The notes under the pieces were generated by a model. That model made no database searches, was not told where the DNA came from, and worked only from the letters and a program-made list of their open reading frames with translations. From Actinomycetes bacterium (GTDB lineage Bacteria; Actinomycetota; Acidimicrobiia; Acidimicrobiales; Palsa-688): a stretch of 64,000 nucleotides of DNA. Shown here piece by piece: positions 1 through 8,997 of this stretch (positions within the stretch are counted from its first letter, which is position 1; each line of letters opens with the position of its first letter). Position numbers and translations under genes: made by a program. The stretch lies in contig JAKBBA010000009.1 of NCBI GenBank assembly GCA_021808665.1, forward strand, positions 23,755-87,754, given 5' to 3'.

Positions 1-384
1 CAAAGCGCCGGCGTTCGCGTGGGGTAACAAGCCGGTCTCGTCTACCACTAGACGGCACATCGCAACCAGGTAGTCGACGGTGGAGGCGTACCCGCGCTCG
101 GCCAGCCACGCCCTCGCCTGGGGGTAACGCTCTTCGGGGGCTTCGCCCAGGGTGAACAGCGCTTCGTGGCAGCCGGCCGAGGCTCCCCTTCGGGCAACGT
201 CGAGCACGGCTTCGGGGCTCATGAAAGGCGACTCGATACGAGCGGGAGCCTTGGCGAAAGTGCAGTAGCCGCATCGGTCGCGGCAAAGCATCGTCAGAGG
301 GATGAACACCTTGGGGGAGAAAGTGACCCGCGTTCCGTAGGCCTTGTCCCTGATCGCCCGGGCTTCTTGGAATAGGAGGTCCAT
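1..384 (-). CDS. fbiC: FbiC/CofG, F420 deazaflavin synthase radical SAM domain (partial)
   Basis: This is the N-terminal part of the radical SAM enzyme that makes the 7,8-didemethyl-8-hydroxy-5-deazariboflavin core of cofactor F420. It runs off the left edge. The reverse strand reads VTFSPKVFIPLTMLCRDRC, then GYCTF, which gives the CxxxCxxC iron-sulfur motif at about residues 34, 38 and 41. It continues with ARRGASAGCHEALFTLGE, which is characteristic of the CofG half of FbiC. The start is uncertain. The ATG at 384 is used, but the frame stays open upstream and GTG codons lie a few codons earlier. Whether the protein is a single-domain CofG or an actinobacterial CofG-CofH fusion cannot be told from this fragment. 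It is divergent from the GH15 gene. Confidence 0.9.
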   Translation of the reverse strand, partial: MDLLFQEARAIRDKAYGTRVTFSPKVFIPLTMLCRDRCGYCTFAKAPARIESPFMSPEAVLDVARRGASAGCHEALFTLGEAPEERYPQARAWLAERGYASTVDYLVAMCRLVVDETGLLPHANAGAL

Positions 385-514
385 GACGGCCACGCTACTC
401 CCGTACACCCTCTCCGCACGATCCCTGCCGGGCGGCTCCCCGCACCGCCAGGTCGTATCGTGGTCTGCGAGAGCCGGTGCCGGCACCGGCCCGACATGCA
501 CCAGGAGGTATCGG

Positions 515-2581
515 ATGTCGTCAGCGGGAACTCCAGCGCAGAGCCCTAGCGCTTCGCTAGGAGGCGTCTCTGCCAACGTCAGGGCGGCCAACGTCAGGGC
601 GGCCAACCCGAGGGCTGGGGCTTTCCAGGTTGACGCCGCCACGTCACCCGTAGGCGGTAGCGGCTTCCCCCCGATCGCCGACTACGCCTTCCTCTCCGAC
701 TGCGAGACGAACTGCCTGATCGCTCCGAGCGGAGCGGTCGAGTGGATGTGCGTCCCCAGGCCAGACTCGCCGTCGATCTTCGGGTCGATACTCGACCGTG
801 GGGCAGGCAGTTTCCGGGTGGGCCCCTACGACGAGATGGTTCCAGCCGCCAGGCGTTACCTGCCCGGCAGTTTGATGCTCGAAACCACCTGGCAGACCCG
901 TACAGGTTGGATCGTCGTGCAGGACGCCTTGTGTATGGGCCCTTGGCACAACGTGTCGGAACGCTCAAGCATCTACCGGCGTTCCCCGACCGACTTCGAA
1001 GCCCAGCACTGCCTGCTTCGCACCGTCCGATGTGTCAGCGGGACGGTAGACCTCTCCGTAACCTGCGACCCGGTGTTCGACTACGGCAAGACCGAGCCCG
1101 AGTGGAGCTATGTCGGCTCGGGCTACGGCCATCTCAAAGTCTCCCTTCCAACCTCGCAAGTCGAGCTTCGCCTGTGCACCGACCTGCGCCCGGGGGTCGA
1201 AGGCCGTTCGCTTCGGGCCCGCACTCGCATGGAGGAAGGCGACCAGCATTTCGTGGCGCTGTACTGGTCTGACGGAGAGCCGTTTGCGAGCTTCGAGGAA
1301 GCCGCCGAGCGTATGGGCGCAACGGCCGAGCACTGGAGGCGTTGGATAACCCAAGGCGACTTCCCTGACCACCGCTGGCGCGGCTACCTTCAGCGCAGTG
1401 CTCTGACGCTCAAGGGACTCACCTACGCTCCGACCGGGGCTTTGCTCGCCGCAGCGACGACCAGCCTTCCTGAGACGCCGGGAGGCGCTAGGAACTGGGA
1501 TTACCGCTTCGCCTGGGTTCGCGACTCCACCTTCGCCCTTTGGGGCTTGTACTCGCTCGGCTTCGACAGGGAAGCAGACGACTTCTACTACTTCCTGTCC
1601 GACGTGTGCCGGGATAACCAGGACCTGCAGATCATGTACGGGATCGGAGGCGAACGGGACCTGACCGAGGTCGAGCTCGACCACCTCTCCGGCTACGAGG
1701 ATGCCCGCCCTGTCAGGGTGGGCAACGGAGCGTACAACCAGAAGCAGCACGACATGTGGGGAGCGGTCCTCGACTCGGTGCTACTGCACGCCAGGTCGCG
1801 CAGCCGTGTCCACGAATCGATGTGGCCGATGCTCGAAGCTCAGGTGGAAGCCGCCATAGCAAACTGGAGAGACCCTGACCGGGGCATCTGGGAGGTGCGC
1901 GGCGAACCGAAGCATTTCACCACGAGCAAGTTCATGTGCTGGGTAGCGCTCGACCGAGGAATGCGCCTTGCTGCGCTCTTCGACAAGCTCGACCGGGTCA
2001 AACGCTGGCAGCAGATAGCAGACGAGATCCACGCCGACATATGCGCTAACGGTGTCGACGAGCGTGGCGTGTTCGTGCAGAGCTACGGGTCGAAGAACCT
2101 CGACGCGTCCACACTTCTGATGCCACTGCTGCGCTTCTTGCCTCCCGACGACCCGAGGATACGCGCCACTGTCCTAGCCGTCGCCGACGAGCTCACCGAG
2201 CACGGCCTCGTGCTGCGCTACCGGACCGACCAGACCGAGGACGGCCTGAGCGGAGCGGAAGGCAGTTTCACTATCTGCTCGTTCTGGCTGGTGTCAGCGC
2301 TCATCGAGATAGGCGAGCTCGACCGAGGCCGGAAGCTCTGCGAGCGATTACTGTCGCTCGGAAGCCCGTTAGAGCTCTACGCCGAGGAGATAGACGTAAA
2401 TAGCGGACGTCATCTCGGTAACTTCCCCCAGGCCTTCACTCACCTCGCTTTGATCAACGCTGTCATGCACGTGATCAGAGCCGAACGCGACTCCGCCGGG
2501 CTGCCAGCGGGATCGCCGGCAGCCACGGTGGCGCTGTCGGGGCACCCGCCCGCCGATGAGCCGATGGCCCCGGGGGACTGA
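515..2581 (+). CDS. Glycoside hydrolase family 15 (trehalase/glucoamylase-like)
   Basis: This is a 688-residue GH15 enzyme, likely a cytosolic trehalase or glucan alpha-1,4-glucosidase. The start is ATG 515, because AGGAGG lies at 503-508; the frame is open further upstream. An N-terminal beta-sandwich region begins at ADYAFLSDCETNCLIAPSG. The (alpha/alpha)6 domain has NWDYRFAWVRD near residue 327, the WEVRGEPKHFTTSK segment near 458 that carries the probable general acid, and EEID near 623 followed by GNFPQAFTHLALINA, which carries the probable base. Actinobacterial GH15 trehalases have this same layout. A short tandem repeat (NVRAANVRAANPRA) in the N-terminal linker looks low-complexity. 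Substrate choice between trehalose and maltooligosaccharide is not decided by sequence alone. The treY/treZ genes about 52 kb away make trehalose plausible. Confidence 0.88.
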   Translation: MSSAGTPAQSPSASLGGVSANVRAANVRAANPRAGAFQVDAATSPVGGSGFPPIADYAFLSDCETNCLIAPSGAVEWMCVPRPDSPSIFGSILDRGAGSFRVGPYDEMVPAARRYLPGSLMLETTWQTRTGWIVVQDALCMGPWHNVSERSSIYRRSPTDFEAQHCLLRTVRCVSGTVDLSVTCDPVFDYGKTEPEWSYVGSGYGHLKVSLPTSQVELRLCTDLRPGVEGRSLRARTRMEEGDQHFVALYWSDGEPFASFEEAAERMGATAEHWRRWITQGDFPDHRWRGYLQRSALTLKGLTYAPTGALLAAATTSLPETPGGARNWDYRFAWVRDSTFALWGLYSLGFDREADDFYYFLSDVCRDNQDLQIMYGIGGERDLTEVELDHLSGYEDARPVRVGNGAYNQKQHDMWGAVLDSVLLHARSRSRVHESMWPMLEAQVEAAIANWRDPDRGIWEVRGEPKHFTTSKFMCWVALDRGMRLAALFDKLDRVKRWQQIADEIHADICANGVDERGVFVQSYGSKNLDASTLLMPLLRFLPPDDPRIRATVLAVADELTEHGLVLRYRTDQTEDGLSGAEGSFTICSFWLVSALIEIGELDRGRKLCERLLSLGSPLELYAEEIDVNSGRHLGNFPQAFTHLALINAVMHVIRAERDSAGLPAGSPAATVALSGHPPADEPMAPGD

Positions 2582-2597
2582 TCCCGCCGCTAGCGTA

Positions 2598-2623
2598 AAC
2601 CCCCGGCGCTCTGTCGGGGGGTT
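2598..2623 (+). terminator. Possible intrinsic terminator after GH15 gene
   Basis: AACCCCC at 2598-2604 pairs with GGGGGTT at 2617-2623 in the short gap between the GH15 stop and surE. There is no long U tract, so termination strength is doubtful. Confidence 0.45.
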
Positions 2624-2658
2624 CGAAGGGCCCTACTCCGGCGTGCTAAGACGGTCGA

Positions 2659-3510
2659 GTGCGAATTCTTGTGACCAACGACGACGGGATCGACTCCGAA
2701 GGTCTCTCGGTCCTGGCGGAGGCGATGGCCGACCTTGGTGACGTCACCGTGGTCGCTCCGGACAAGGAGTACTCGGGTGCTTCGGCCTCGCTAGGAGCGC
2801 TGCACCTCCTGAGGCCGGAAGTACACCGCCGCCAGGTGAAAGGCGCAAGCGAAGCCTGGGCGGTGGAGGGTCCTCCGGCGCTTTGTGTCATGTTTGCAAC
2901 GCTCGGCGTCTTCGCACACCGCTTCGACATGGTCGTGGCTGGAATCAACCCGGGGGTGAACGTCGGACGGTCCGTCTACCACTCCGGCACCGTCGGGGCG
3001 GCGCTGACCGCTAGGACCCGGGGTCTGCCTGCTATCGCCGTCAGCCAGGCGGTGGACGGCTTCGGAATAGAAGGTCAGGGCTGGGAGAAGATGCTGACAG
3101 ATATGAAGTGGGAAACCGCGGCCAAGGTGGCTCTCAGCGTCGCAGGCGGTCTCGCTGACCTCGGTCAGGCCAGACCGCTACTCGTGAACCTGAACGTCCC
3201 GAACGTGGAGATCGGCGACCTGCGAGGATGGGAGCGAACTTCGATAGGCAGGGTTCCCCCGAGGGTCATATCCGACGCCCACCTCGAGGCGATAGAAGGC
3301 CGGGCGGGGGTCTACAAAGTGGTCATGGAGTGGGGAGACACAGTCGAGCTGCCCGCCGGAACCGACGGCGGTGCCGTCGAGGCCGGCAAGGTGTCGCTGT
3401 GCCTGCTAGGCCATCTCAGCGACGTGGACTCCCCGGCGGACCACAGCGCCGAGCAGAACGCATACCCTGCTCTAGCCGCAGCTCTCGACGGGCTGCTCGG
3501 AGCCGGTTAG
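2659..3510 (+). CDS. surE: 5'-nucleotidase SurE
   Basis: SurE hydrolyses nucleoside 5'- and 3'-monophosphates with a divalent metal. The protein starts with GTG and reads VRILVTNDDGIDSEGL, giving the diagnostic NDDG metal-binding motif at residues 7-10. Ser39 follows in EYSGASAS, and GINPGVNVG, with the conserved Asn, lies near residue 95. The length of 283 residues is normal for the family. The gene sits 77 bp after the GH15 gene with a weak hairpin between them. It is convergent with the anti-sigma gene. No strong Shine-Dalgarno sequence precedes the GTG, but no other start gives an intact NDDG motif. Confidence 0.93.
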   Translation: MRILVTNDDGIDSEGLSVLAEAMADLGDVTVVAPDKEYSGASASLGALHLLRPEVHRRQVKGASEAWAVEGPPALCVMFATLGVFAHRFDMVVAGINPGVNVGRSVYHSGTVGAALTARTRGLPAIAVSQAVDGFGIEGQGWEKMLTDMKWETAAKVALSVAGGLADLGQARPLLVNLNVPNVEIGDLRGWERTSIGRVPPRVISDAHLEAIEGRAGVYKVVMEWGDTVELPAGTDGGAVEAGKVSLCLLGHLSDVDSPADHSAEQNAYPALAAALDGLLGAG

Positions 3511-3540
3511 GACACCGGCGTTCGTCGGGGACCAGGTGCG

Positions 3541-4290
3541 TCAGGCGACCAGACCGGTGGCTACTTTCGTTCCGGACGGTCCCAGGACGATCACTTCGGA
3601 CACCCCGGAGGCTGCGACCGCGGACGGCGCGACCCAAGAGGCGCGTCCCTGTGAGACGGCGAAGCGCCCAACTTCGACAGAACGCCCGTCTGTGTCGAGC
3701 AGTTCCAGCGTGAGAGAGCTGAAGCTCCCGAGGCCGTCCACCTGCACGTCGATGTCATGTGAACTTCCGGGCAGGAAGTACACGTAGCCGACGGTCCGTG
3801 CGCTCGCGGTTAGCAACTGAGCCTGCGCGACAGGAACCACACGCGAGCCGGGAGTCGACAGCTCCGGTCCGAGGGTGGTTCCGACTATCAGAATGCCGGC
3901 CGCAGCGATCGTCACCACCATCCGAAGCCGGCTACGTCCGCTGCCGACACGTGTGATGGGAGACCCGACATCCCTGATCTGGTAGAAGATGTCTTCCGCT
4001 GGCTGGTAGTAGACGTCGTCGTCGGTTGGCCGGTAAGTGTCCTCGCCAGCCGGTGCGGGCCGGCTAAAGTCTCGGCCGGCCCGGCCTGCGTCCTTCTCGC
4101 CGTCTCCGGGGCTGTTGCCAGGAGTCTCGAGCGGGCTGAACAGCTGAGCCGCCGACTCCTCAGTGGACGCCAGCTCGGCCCGGCAGGTGACGCAACGCAG
4201 GACGTGCGAAGCGACCGCCGCCTTGGGTTTGGGTGCCAAGATGTCGAGAACGAACTCCGGGAGGGCGTCGCGGACCTCTTCGCATGACAT
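3541..4290 (-). CDS. Membrane-anchored zinc-binding anti-sigma factor-like protein
   Basis: The 249-residue protein starts at ATG 4290 (MSCEEVRDALPEFVLDILAP). Near residues 24-31 it has the HVLRCVTC segment, the H-x3-C-x2-C motif of the ZAS/zf-HC2 anti-sigma fold. A linker of about 90 residues follows, then one membrane segment (VVTIAAAGILIVGTTLG), then an extracytoplasmic domain of about 110 residues that ends in a beta-rich region. The architecture fits an anti-ECF sigma factor that senses the envelope. Unusually, no sigma-70 family gene is adjacent on either side; the neighbours are surE and a monooxygenase. The partner sigma factor must lie elsewhere, or the protein has another role. The frame is open upstream to 4371, but the earlier starts would add basic residues with no family resemblance. 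Confidence 0.75.
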   Translation of the reverse strand: MSCEEVRDALPEFVLDILAPKPKAAVASHVLRCVTCRAELASTEESAAQLFSPLETPGNSPGDGEKDAGRAGRDFSRPAPAGEDTYRPTDDDVYYQPAEDIFYQIRDVGSPITRVGSGRSRLRMVVTIAAAGILIVGTTLGPELSTPGSRVVPVAQAQLLTASARTVGYVYFLPGSSHDIDVQVDGLGSFSSLTLELLDTDGRSVEVGRFAVSQGRASWVAPSAVAASGVSEVIVLGPSGTKVATGLVA

Positions 4291-4398
4291 CTTTCCCACA
4301 CTGCAGATGATAAGCCCGCCCGCTCGTCTGCGCGCCCCAGGGCGCGGCGATCCCGGGAAGGTCATCCGCAATCGTTCGCCGTGCTAATAATTAGGCCA

Positions 4399-5661
4399 AT
4401 GACTGCAAAGAGTGACGAAGTTCTCATCGCCGGCGGTGGTATCGGGGGGCTGACTCTCGCATTGGAACTTCACCGTCTCGGTGTGCCCGCCAAGGTGTTC
4501 GAGTCGGTGGCCGCACCGAGCCCCATAGGGGTTGGCATCACGATCCTCCCTCACGCCGCCAGGATCCTCTACGAGCTTGGCCTGGAGGACGCCCTCTTGC
4601 GCCGCTGCATCGTCCCGACCGACTCCCTTTATTACAACCGTTTCGGGCAGTTCGTCTACCGGGAGCCTGTCGGAACCTCCGCCGGGGTTCGCTGGCCTCA
4701 GCTGTCCATACACCGGGCGGATCTGTACGAAGTTCTCCTCGAAGCCGCCGCCAGCCGTCTTGGTGCTGACAGGGTTCGCTTCGGAGCGCGCCTCGTGTCG
4801 GCGCACGACGCCGGCAGCTACGCCCGGGGGATTTTTGCTACCGCATCTTCGGGGCCGGACCCGACTGTCGAAGAGTTCACCGGTTCGGTCGTCGTCGGCT
4901 GCGACGGGATTCACTCCACGCTTCGCCGCCAGCTGTATCCCTCCGAGGGCGAGCCGCTCTACCAGGGGATCAACATGTGGCGTGGTGTCACAGTGTGGGA
5001 TCCCTTCCTCGGGGGACGATCGATGCTCAGGGTCGGCTGGTACCCGACGGGCAAGCTCACTATCTACCCCTGCCGGGACGACGTCGACGCCCAGGGTCGT
5101 CAGCTTATGAACTGGATAGCTGCGGTGGAGACTCCCAGGCATCTCGACAGGGACTGGGGAAGGCAGGGGCGCCTAGAGGACTTCATCGACATTTTCGCCG
5201 GTTGGAAGTTCGACTTTCTTGACGTCCCTGGCGTGCTCGAGTCCGCTGAGTCGATCCTCGAATTCCCGATGGTGGACCAAGAGCCGCTTCCTAGGTGGTC
5301 CTTCGGAAGGCTCACGCTCCTCGGCGACGCGGCGCACCCGATGGTCCCCCGGGGATCGAACGGCGCCGGGCAGGCGATCGTCGACTGCCGCGCTCTCGCT
5401 GACCTTATCGCGACCGCGGACGACCCGGTCGATGCTTTACGCTCCTACGACGATCTGCGCCGCCCGGCCACGGCGAACGTCGTGTACCGCAACAGGGCCA
5501 ACCCCCCGGACGCGATTCTCCGCGAGGTCTGCGTCAGAAGTGGCGATAGACCCTTCGACAGCCTGGAGTCGCTGATCAGCGGCGAGGAACTCGACGCCCT
5601 CTGCGAAGGCTACAAGGACGTCGCTGGGTATTCGGCGAAAGTCCTGACCGGACGAGGCTAG
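4399..5661 (+). CDS. FAD-dependent aromatic monooxygenase (PHBH-like)
   Basis: This 420-residue flavoprotein belongs to the p-hydroxybenzoate hydroxylase fold group. It has the N-terminal dinucleotide-binding motif IAGGGIGGLTLALELHRLG at about residues 9-27. The middle DG motif is VGCDGIHSTLR near residue 168. The C-terminal FAD/ribityl motif is LLGDAAHPMVPRGSNGAGQA near residue 305. The start is ATG 4399 (MTAKSDEVLIAG); an upstream in-frame GTG at 4381 is possible but less natural. Substrate is unknown; related enzymes hydroxylate phenolic or nicotinate-type rings using NAD(P)H and O2. It is divergent from the anti-sigma gene, with about 108 bp of shared upstream DNA. Confidence 0.87.
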   Translation: MTAKSDEVLIAGGGIGGLTLALELHRLGVPAKVFESVAAPSPIGVGITILPHAARILYELGLEDALLRRCIVPTDSLYYNRFGQFVYREPVGTSAGVRWPQLSIHRADLYEVLLEAAASRLGADRVRFGARLVSAHDAGSYARGIFATASSGPDPTVEEFTGSVVVGCDGIHSTLRRQLYPSEGEPLYQGINMWRGVTVWDPFLGGRSMLRVGWYPTGKLTIYPCRDDVDAQGRQLMNWIAAVETPRHLDRDWGRQGRLEDFIDIFAGWKFDFLDVPGVLESAESILEFPMVDQEPLPRWSFGRLTLLGDAAHPMVPRGSNGAGQAIVDCRALADLIATADDPVDALRSYDDLRRPATANVVYRNRANPPDAILREVCVRSGDRPFDSLESLISGEELDALCEGYKDVAGYSAKVLTGRG

Positions 5662-5689
5662 AGGCCGCCCCGGTGTTCGCCACGGCTGC

Positions 5690-7306
5690 TCACGGCGATG
5701 CCGGTCGACGGCAGGCGCTCGCTTCGGGGTTCGACAGTGAAAGGCTTAGCGTTACAGATCCCGGCTGGGCGCCCACGAGCGTCGTCCAGGAGCCGGGGGC
5801 TTCCGTCACGCAACCCGACCCAGAGGTGACGCCCCAGTCGGGGCTGTAGCGGAACCGTAGAGTCACGGGGCTCCCAGCGGTCACGTCCAGCTTGATCGAA
5901 GTGCCAGCGGCCTGCAGCAGTTTCGCGGGTCCCGACACGATACCAGGGGATCCTCTCACCTCGTAGAGCGTCCAGTCGTCGTTCGCCCAGGCATCTACCA
6001 GGCCTTGAACCGTGCCCGACGACACTAGGGATGCTTCGGCGGTGCCGGCAAAGTCGAGCGGAGCGTGGGGAACCGCGACGTAGCGCACCCCGTTGGCGAC
6101 CAGCCAAGCCCTGTAAGAGTAGGCGTTCAACAGGCCCGGGTGGTAGAAGATCGGGTTATAGGCCGTATCGAGCTGGCGTTCCCATCCCCGAGCGAGCGGC
6201 ATGACAGGTGCGACCCAAGCCGCTTCCCAGTGGTACTCCGTTGGTACCACCTCGACTCGGGCCGGGGGCGCGTTTCGAGCGAGGGTGATCAGCTCCCGGT
6301 CTAGTGGTTCGTAGAAGTACCTGTGAGTCGACGCCAAGCTTGGAGCGCGAAACACCGCCCCGGCGGCCGGGAGCCACTCCGAAGCAGCTAACGGCACCGC
6401 CGCCGCTGCCGCCAGGACACGTCCCGCTCTTCGCGGCTGATCCCAGGCGAGACCGACGGCCAACGGCAGAGCAGCGACATCCTCAATCCTCCCGACGTTG
6501 CCTCCCAATGCGCTCGGTATGGCGACCGAGGCGGTGGCTACCACCGCCCACATGCCAGCCCCAGCCGTGATCGCCGGGTAGCGCCGCCCAGCGAGAAGGC
6601 CCACGACGGCGGCGATGACCACCTCCCACATCCAGTCGACTACCGGGTAAGGCATAGGCCCGTCCCCAGGGAACAAGACGACACCGGCGAGGATTGGGGC
6701 GACGCTGACCGCTATTACCGCTGCTGTGGACAGCAGACGTCCGCGGCAGGCGGCTAACCCGGCGCGGGTCGGCGAGCCGGCCCAGGGAGCGCAAAGCCAG
6801 GCCACTGCGCACAGCGCCGCGAAAGCTGCAGGGAGAGGGCTCGTGAGCGTGCAGGCCAGAGCCAAAAGCACAGCAGCCAGGTGTTTGCGTCGGGTCAATG
6901 CCCAAAGGGCCGCCAGGCCGAAAGCTTCACCGGTTAGGAAGGGGAGCTGTCCTATAGCTGACTGGACCAAGGTTCCCAGGGCGAACAGGTAGGAGGCGAC
7001 GCTGCCGCCCGTCGAGAGGGTCCGTCCGATCAGGCCGTCGAAGCTCCAAGCGGCGATCCCGGCCGAGACGATCGCTGTTGCGGCGACGCCAACCGTTGCG
7101 GCGATCGGAGGGTAAATCACGCTGTACCCGAGCGTCCAATGGCCTCCGTACCATCCGAAGTCCCACAGCTGAAACCCGCCCGTGCGGTACGAGTCCACGC
7201 GGTAAACGGTGGCGGCGGTATCCACCCCGTGCCAACCCGCCACCTCCCCGACCGAGACCGCGACGACAGCGACGAGCGCTGCAAGCAACCCGCGCCTTAC
7301 GAGCAC
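5690..7306 (-). CDS. Polytopic membrane protein, paralogue of the 12238-13986 gene
   Basis: This protein of about 538 residues has around ten hydrophobic segments, followed by a soluble beta-rich C-terminal domain of about 200 residues. GTG 7306 is chosen because it overlaps the end of the GT39 gene by 10 bp and gives VLVRRGLLAALVAVVAVSV, a first membrane segment; longer in-frame starts only add Arg/Pro-rich sequence. It shares with the other copy GW(H/R)GVD, the LWDxGWYxG segment, LGYSV(I/L)(Y/F)PP, the FLTGEA/FLAGEA motif, ARGWERQLD and a matching C-terminal WGVTSG/WAVTSG end. The polytopic core with early acidic and aromatic loops resembles GT-C-like envelope proteins, but no named family is recognised. 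Overlap with the glycosyltransferase suggests work in the same envelope glycan or glycolipid step. Confidence 0.75.
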   Translation of the reverse strand: MLVRRGLLAALVAVVAVSVGEVAGWHGVDTAATVYRVDSYRTGGFQLWDFGWYGGHWTLGYSVIYPPIAATVGVAATAIVSAGIAAWSFDGLIGRTLSTGGSVASYLFALGTLVQSAIGQLPFLTGEAFGLAALWALTRRKHLAAVLLALACTLTSPLPAAFAALCAVAWLCAPWAGSPTRAGLAACRGRLLSTAAVIAVSVAPILAGVVLFPGDGPMPYPVVDWMWEVVIAAVVGLLAGRRYPAITAGAGMWAVVATASVAIPSALGGNVGRIEDVAALPLAVGLAWDQPRRAGRVLAAAAAVPLAASEWLPAAGAVFRAPSLASTHRYFYEPLDRELITLARNAPPARVEVVPTEYHWEAAWVAPVMPLARGWERQLDTAYNPIFYHPGLLNAYSYRAWLVANGVRYVAVPHAPLDFAGTAEASLVSSGTVQGLVDAWANDDWTLYEVRGSPGIVSGPAKLLQAAGTSIKLDVTAGSPVTLRFRYSPDWGVTSGSGCVTEAPGSWTTLVGAQPGSVTLSLSLSNPEASACRRPASP

Positions 7307-8925
7307 GAAGCCTTGTTGGAGGTCTTCTCGAAGAGGACCCCGTCCACCGGGGCGTAAGGCTGGGGGTGCAGGTTCTCGGCGTAGGTCGCCACCTCCGACA
7401 GGGCCGGGTCGGACGTGACGAAAGCGTTGACGGCCTGCTCTTGGTGCGCGACGGCGCGAGCCCACGCGGACCCGGACGCGCCTAGCTTGCGGGCGGGGTT
7501 TAGGAGTAGGACTTCGCCGCCGACAGGCAGTGAGTCCAGCGTAGGGCCGATGGCTTCGCAGGGTTGAGCGGCGTCCAGACGCGCGACGATATGAACCCAG
7601 TCGACAACCGACGGGTCCGATACGGGACCCGTCGGGTTCAGGTACGTCATCCCAGGGGGAAGATAGAAGTGCGCTACCGGTAGCTGCTCGGTTTGGGTCG
7701 AGATCACCACGTCGCCGGGCGCCAAGCGGGGCGCGACGGCCTTGGCTATCGCTGCCATGTTGTCCTTGGCGTAGGTGTTGTTAGGGTCGGGCAGAAGCGT
7801 CCCAATCAACGACCACACAGCAAGGGAGCCGCAGGCAGCCCACAGCACTGCCTTGCCCCTTGCCGAGCTGGCGAGCGCCCCTGCCGCGGCGAGCAGGTAG
7901 GGCGCCACGATGACAGCCAGGTACCGGACGGTCCACGACGGCTTCCATTCCGAAGCGAGGAAACCGCCGGCAGTTGCGGTTAGCGCCACCAAGGCGAGCA
8001 GCCTCGACTGCGACTGGGCCGAGAGGCTGACCTGACGCCAACACCACCAAGATCCGAACACGAGCAGGGGAGCGATGAGGATCCCGGCGGTGCCGCCGAT
8101 GGCGGTCGAAGGGTCAGCGAAGAAATCGCCCACACCGGGCGGGACGGCCCACGGGTCCCCCGTGTTGGAAGTCTGGTACAAAAACGACGGCACCCACGGC
8201 GCAAGGAGGACTACGGCGACTACCCCGCTCCCGATGGTCCACTGCGCCAGTTGCCGGTCGGCTCGTCGCCACGCCAGAACGACCAGGATCCCCGCCGTCG
8301 CGGCGGCTAGGTAGAGGCCCCAGTAGTGGGTGTAGACCAAAGCGGCGAAGGCAACAGATGCTGCACCGGCGTCGAAGGCTCGCCGGTCGCGCGCTGCTTT
8401 CCAAGCGAACGTGCAAGCGAAGATCGAGACCAAGATTACCAGCGTGTACATCCGGGTCTCTGTCGAATACCAGTTCAGGTAAGGGTTTGTGGCCATCAAT
8501 GCTGCGGCTGCTATCCCGGCGCGTCTGTCGAATAGCTCCCTGCCGGCCCAGTAGCCGGCCGGGACCGCGGCCAGCGAGACGATCAGCGACAGGCTGTGGG
8601 TAGCGTCCGGCGAAGTGCCGAAGACGTCGATCCAAAAGTGAAGCACGAAATACCAAAGAGGCGGGGATCCGTCGTGGCGCAAAAGCCCAGGTATCTGACC
8701 TAGACGGTGAGAGGCTATACCGACGCTGATCGTCTCGTCGATCCAGTATGCCCTGCCTAGGTTAGGCACCCGCAGAACAAAGGCGAGGATCGTCAATCCT
8801 GCCACGACCACCCGATCTCCGCTGAGCCAGCCCGGTGCCCATCCCCGAGCGCCTACAACCTCCATACCCGAACCGTCAGTGTCGGGGACGGTCGTAGCGG
8901 TGATCCTCCCCGGAGTTTCTGGCAC
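7297..8925 (-). CDS. GT39-type membrane glycosyltransferase
   Basis: This 542-residue GT-C enzyme is of the PMT/ArnT type. The first external loop carries RAYWIDETISVGIASH with the catalytic-type Asp/Glu. It is followed by the typical HDGSPPLWYFVLHFW segment and the TNPYLNWYSTETRMYTL motif. About eleven membrane spans follow and then a C-terminal extracytoplasmic domain. Family members transfer a sugar from a polyprenyl-phosphate donor to protein or lipid acceptors outside the membrane; the acceptor here is unknown. GTG 8925 is the longest reasonable start, and ATG 8862 (MEVVGARGW) is an alternative. The 3' end overlaps the next gene by 10 bp, so translational coupling is likely. Confidence 0.82.
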   Translation of the reverse strand: MPETPGRITATTVPDTDGSGMEVVGARGWAPGWLSGDRVVVAGLTILAFVLRVPNLGRAYWIDETISVGIASHRLGQIPGLLRHDGSPPLWYFVLHFWIDVFGTSPDATHSLSLIVSLAAVPAGYWAGRELFDRRAGIAAAALMATNPYLNWYSTETRMYTLVILVSIFACTFAWKAARDRRAFDAGAASVAFAALVYTHYWGLYLAAATAGILVVLAWRRADRQLAQWTIGSGVVAVVLLAPWVPSFLYQTSNTGDPWAVPPGVGDFFADPSTAIGGTAGILIAPLLVFGSWWCWRQVSLSAQSQSRLLALVALTATAGGFLASEWKPSWTVRYLAVIVAPYLLAAAGALASSARGKAVLWAACGSLAVWSLIGTLLPDPNNTYAKDNMAAIAKAVAPRLAPGDVVISTQTEQLPVAHFYLPPGMTYLNPTGPVSDPSVVDWVHIVARLDAAQPCEAIGPTLDSLPVGGEVLLLNPARKLGASGSAWARAVAHQEQAVNAFVTSDPALSEVATYAENLHPQPYAPVDGVLFEKTSNKASCS

Positions 8926-8997
8926 TCGACAACGGTAGTGCCTGACCGCCGAAGAGTCGGGTCAGGAGAGCCAAACGCGGACCCTAACGCGTCCGCC

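Noticed and set aside
344..514. Upstream extension of the GH15 gene
   Set aside because: The frame is open, but AGGAGG stands exactly before ATG 515 and the extra residues are low-complexity and lie opposite the fbiC start.
965..1750. Long minus-strand frame inside the GH15 gene
   Set aside because: It is a mirror of GC-rich codon use; it has no motif and the plus-strand enzyme is certain.
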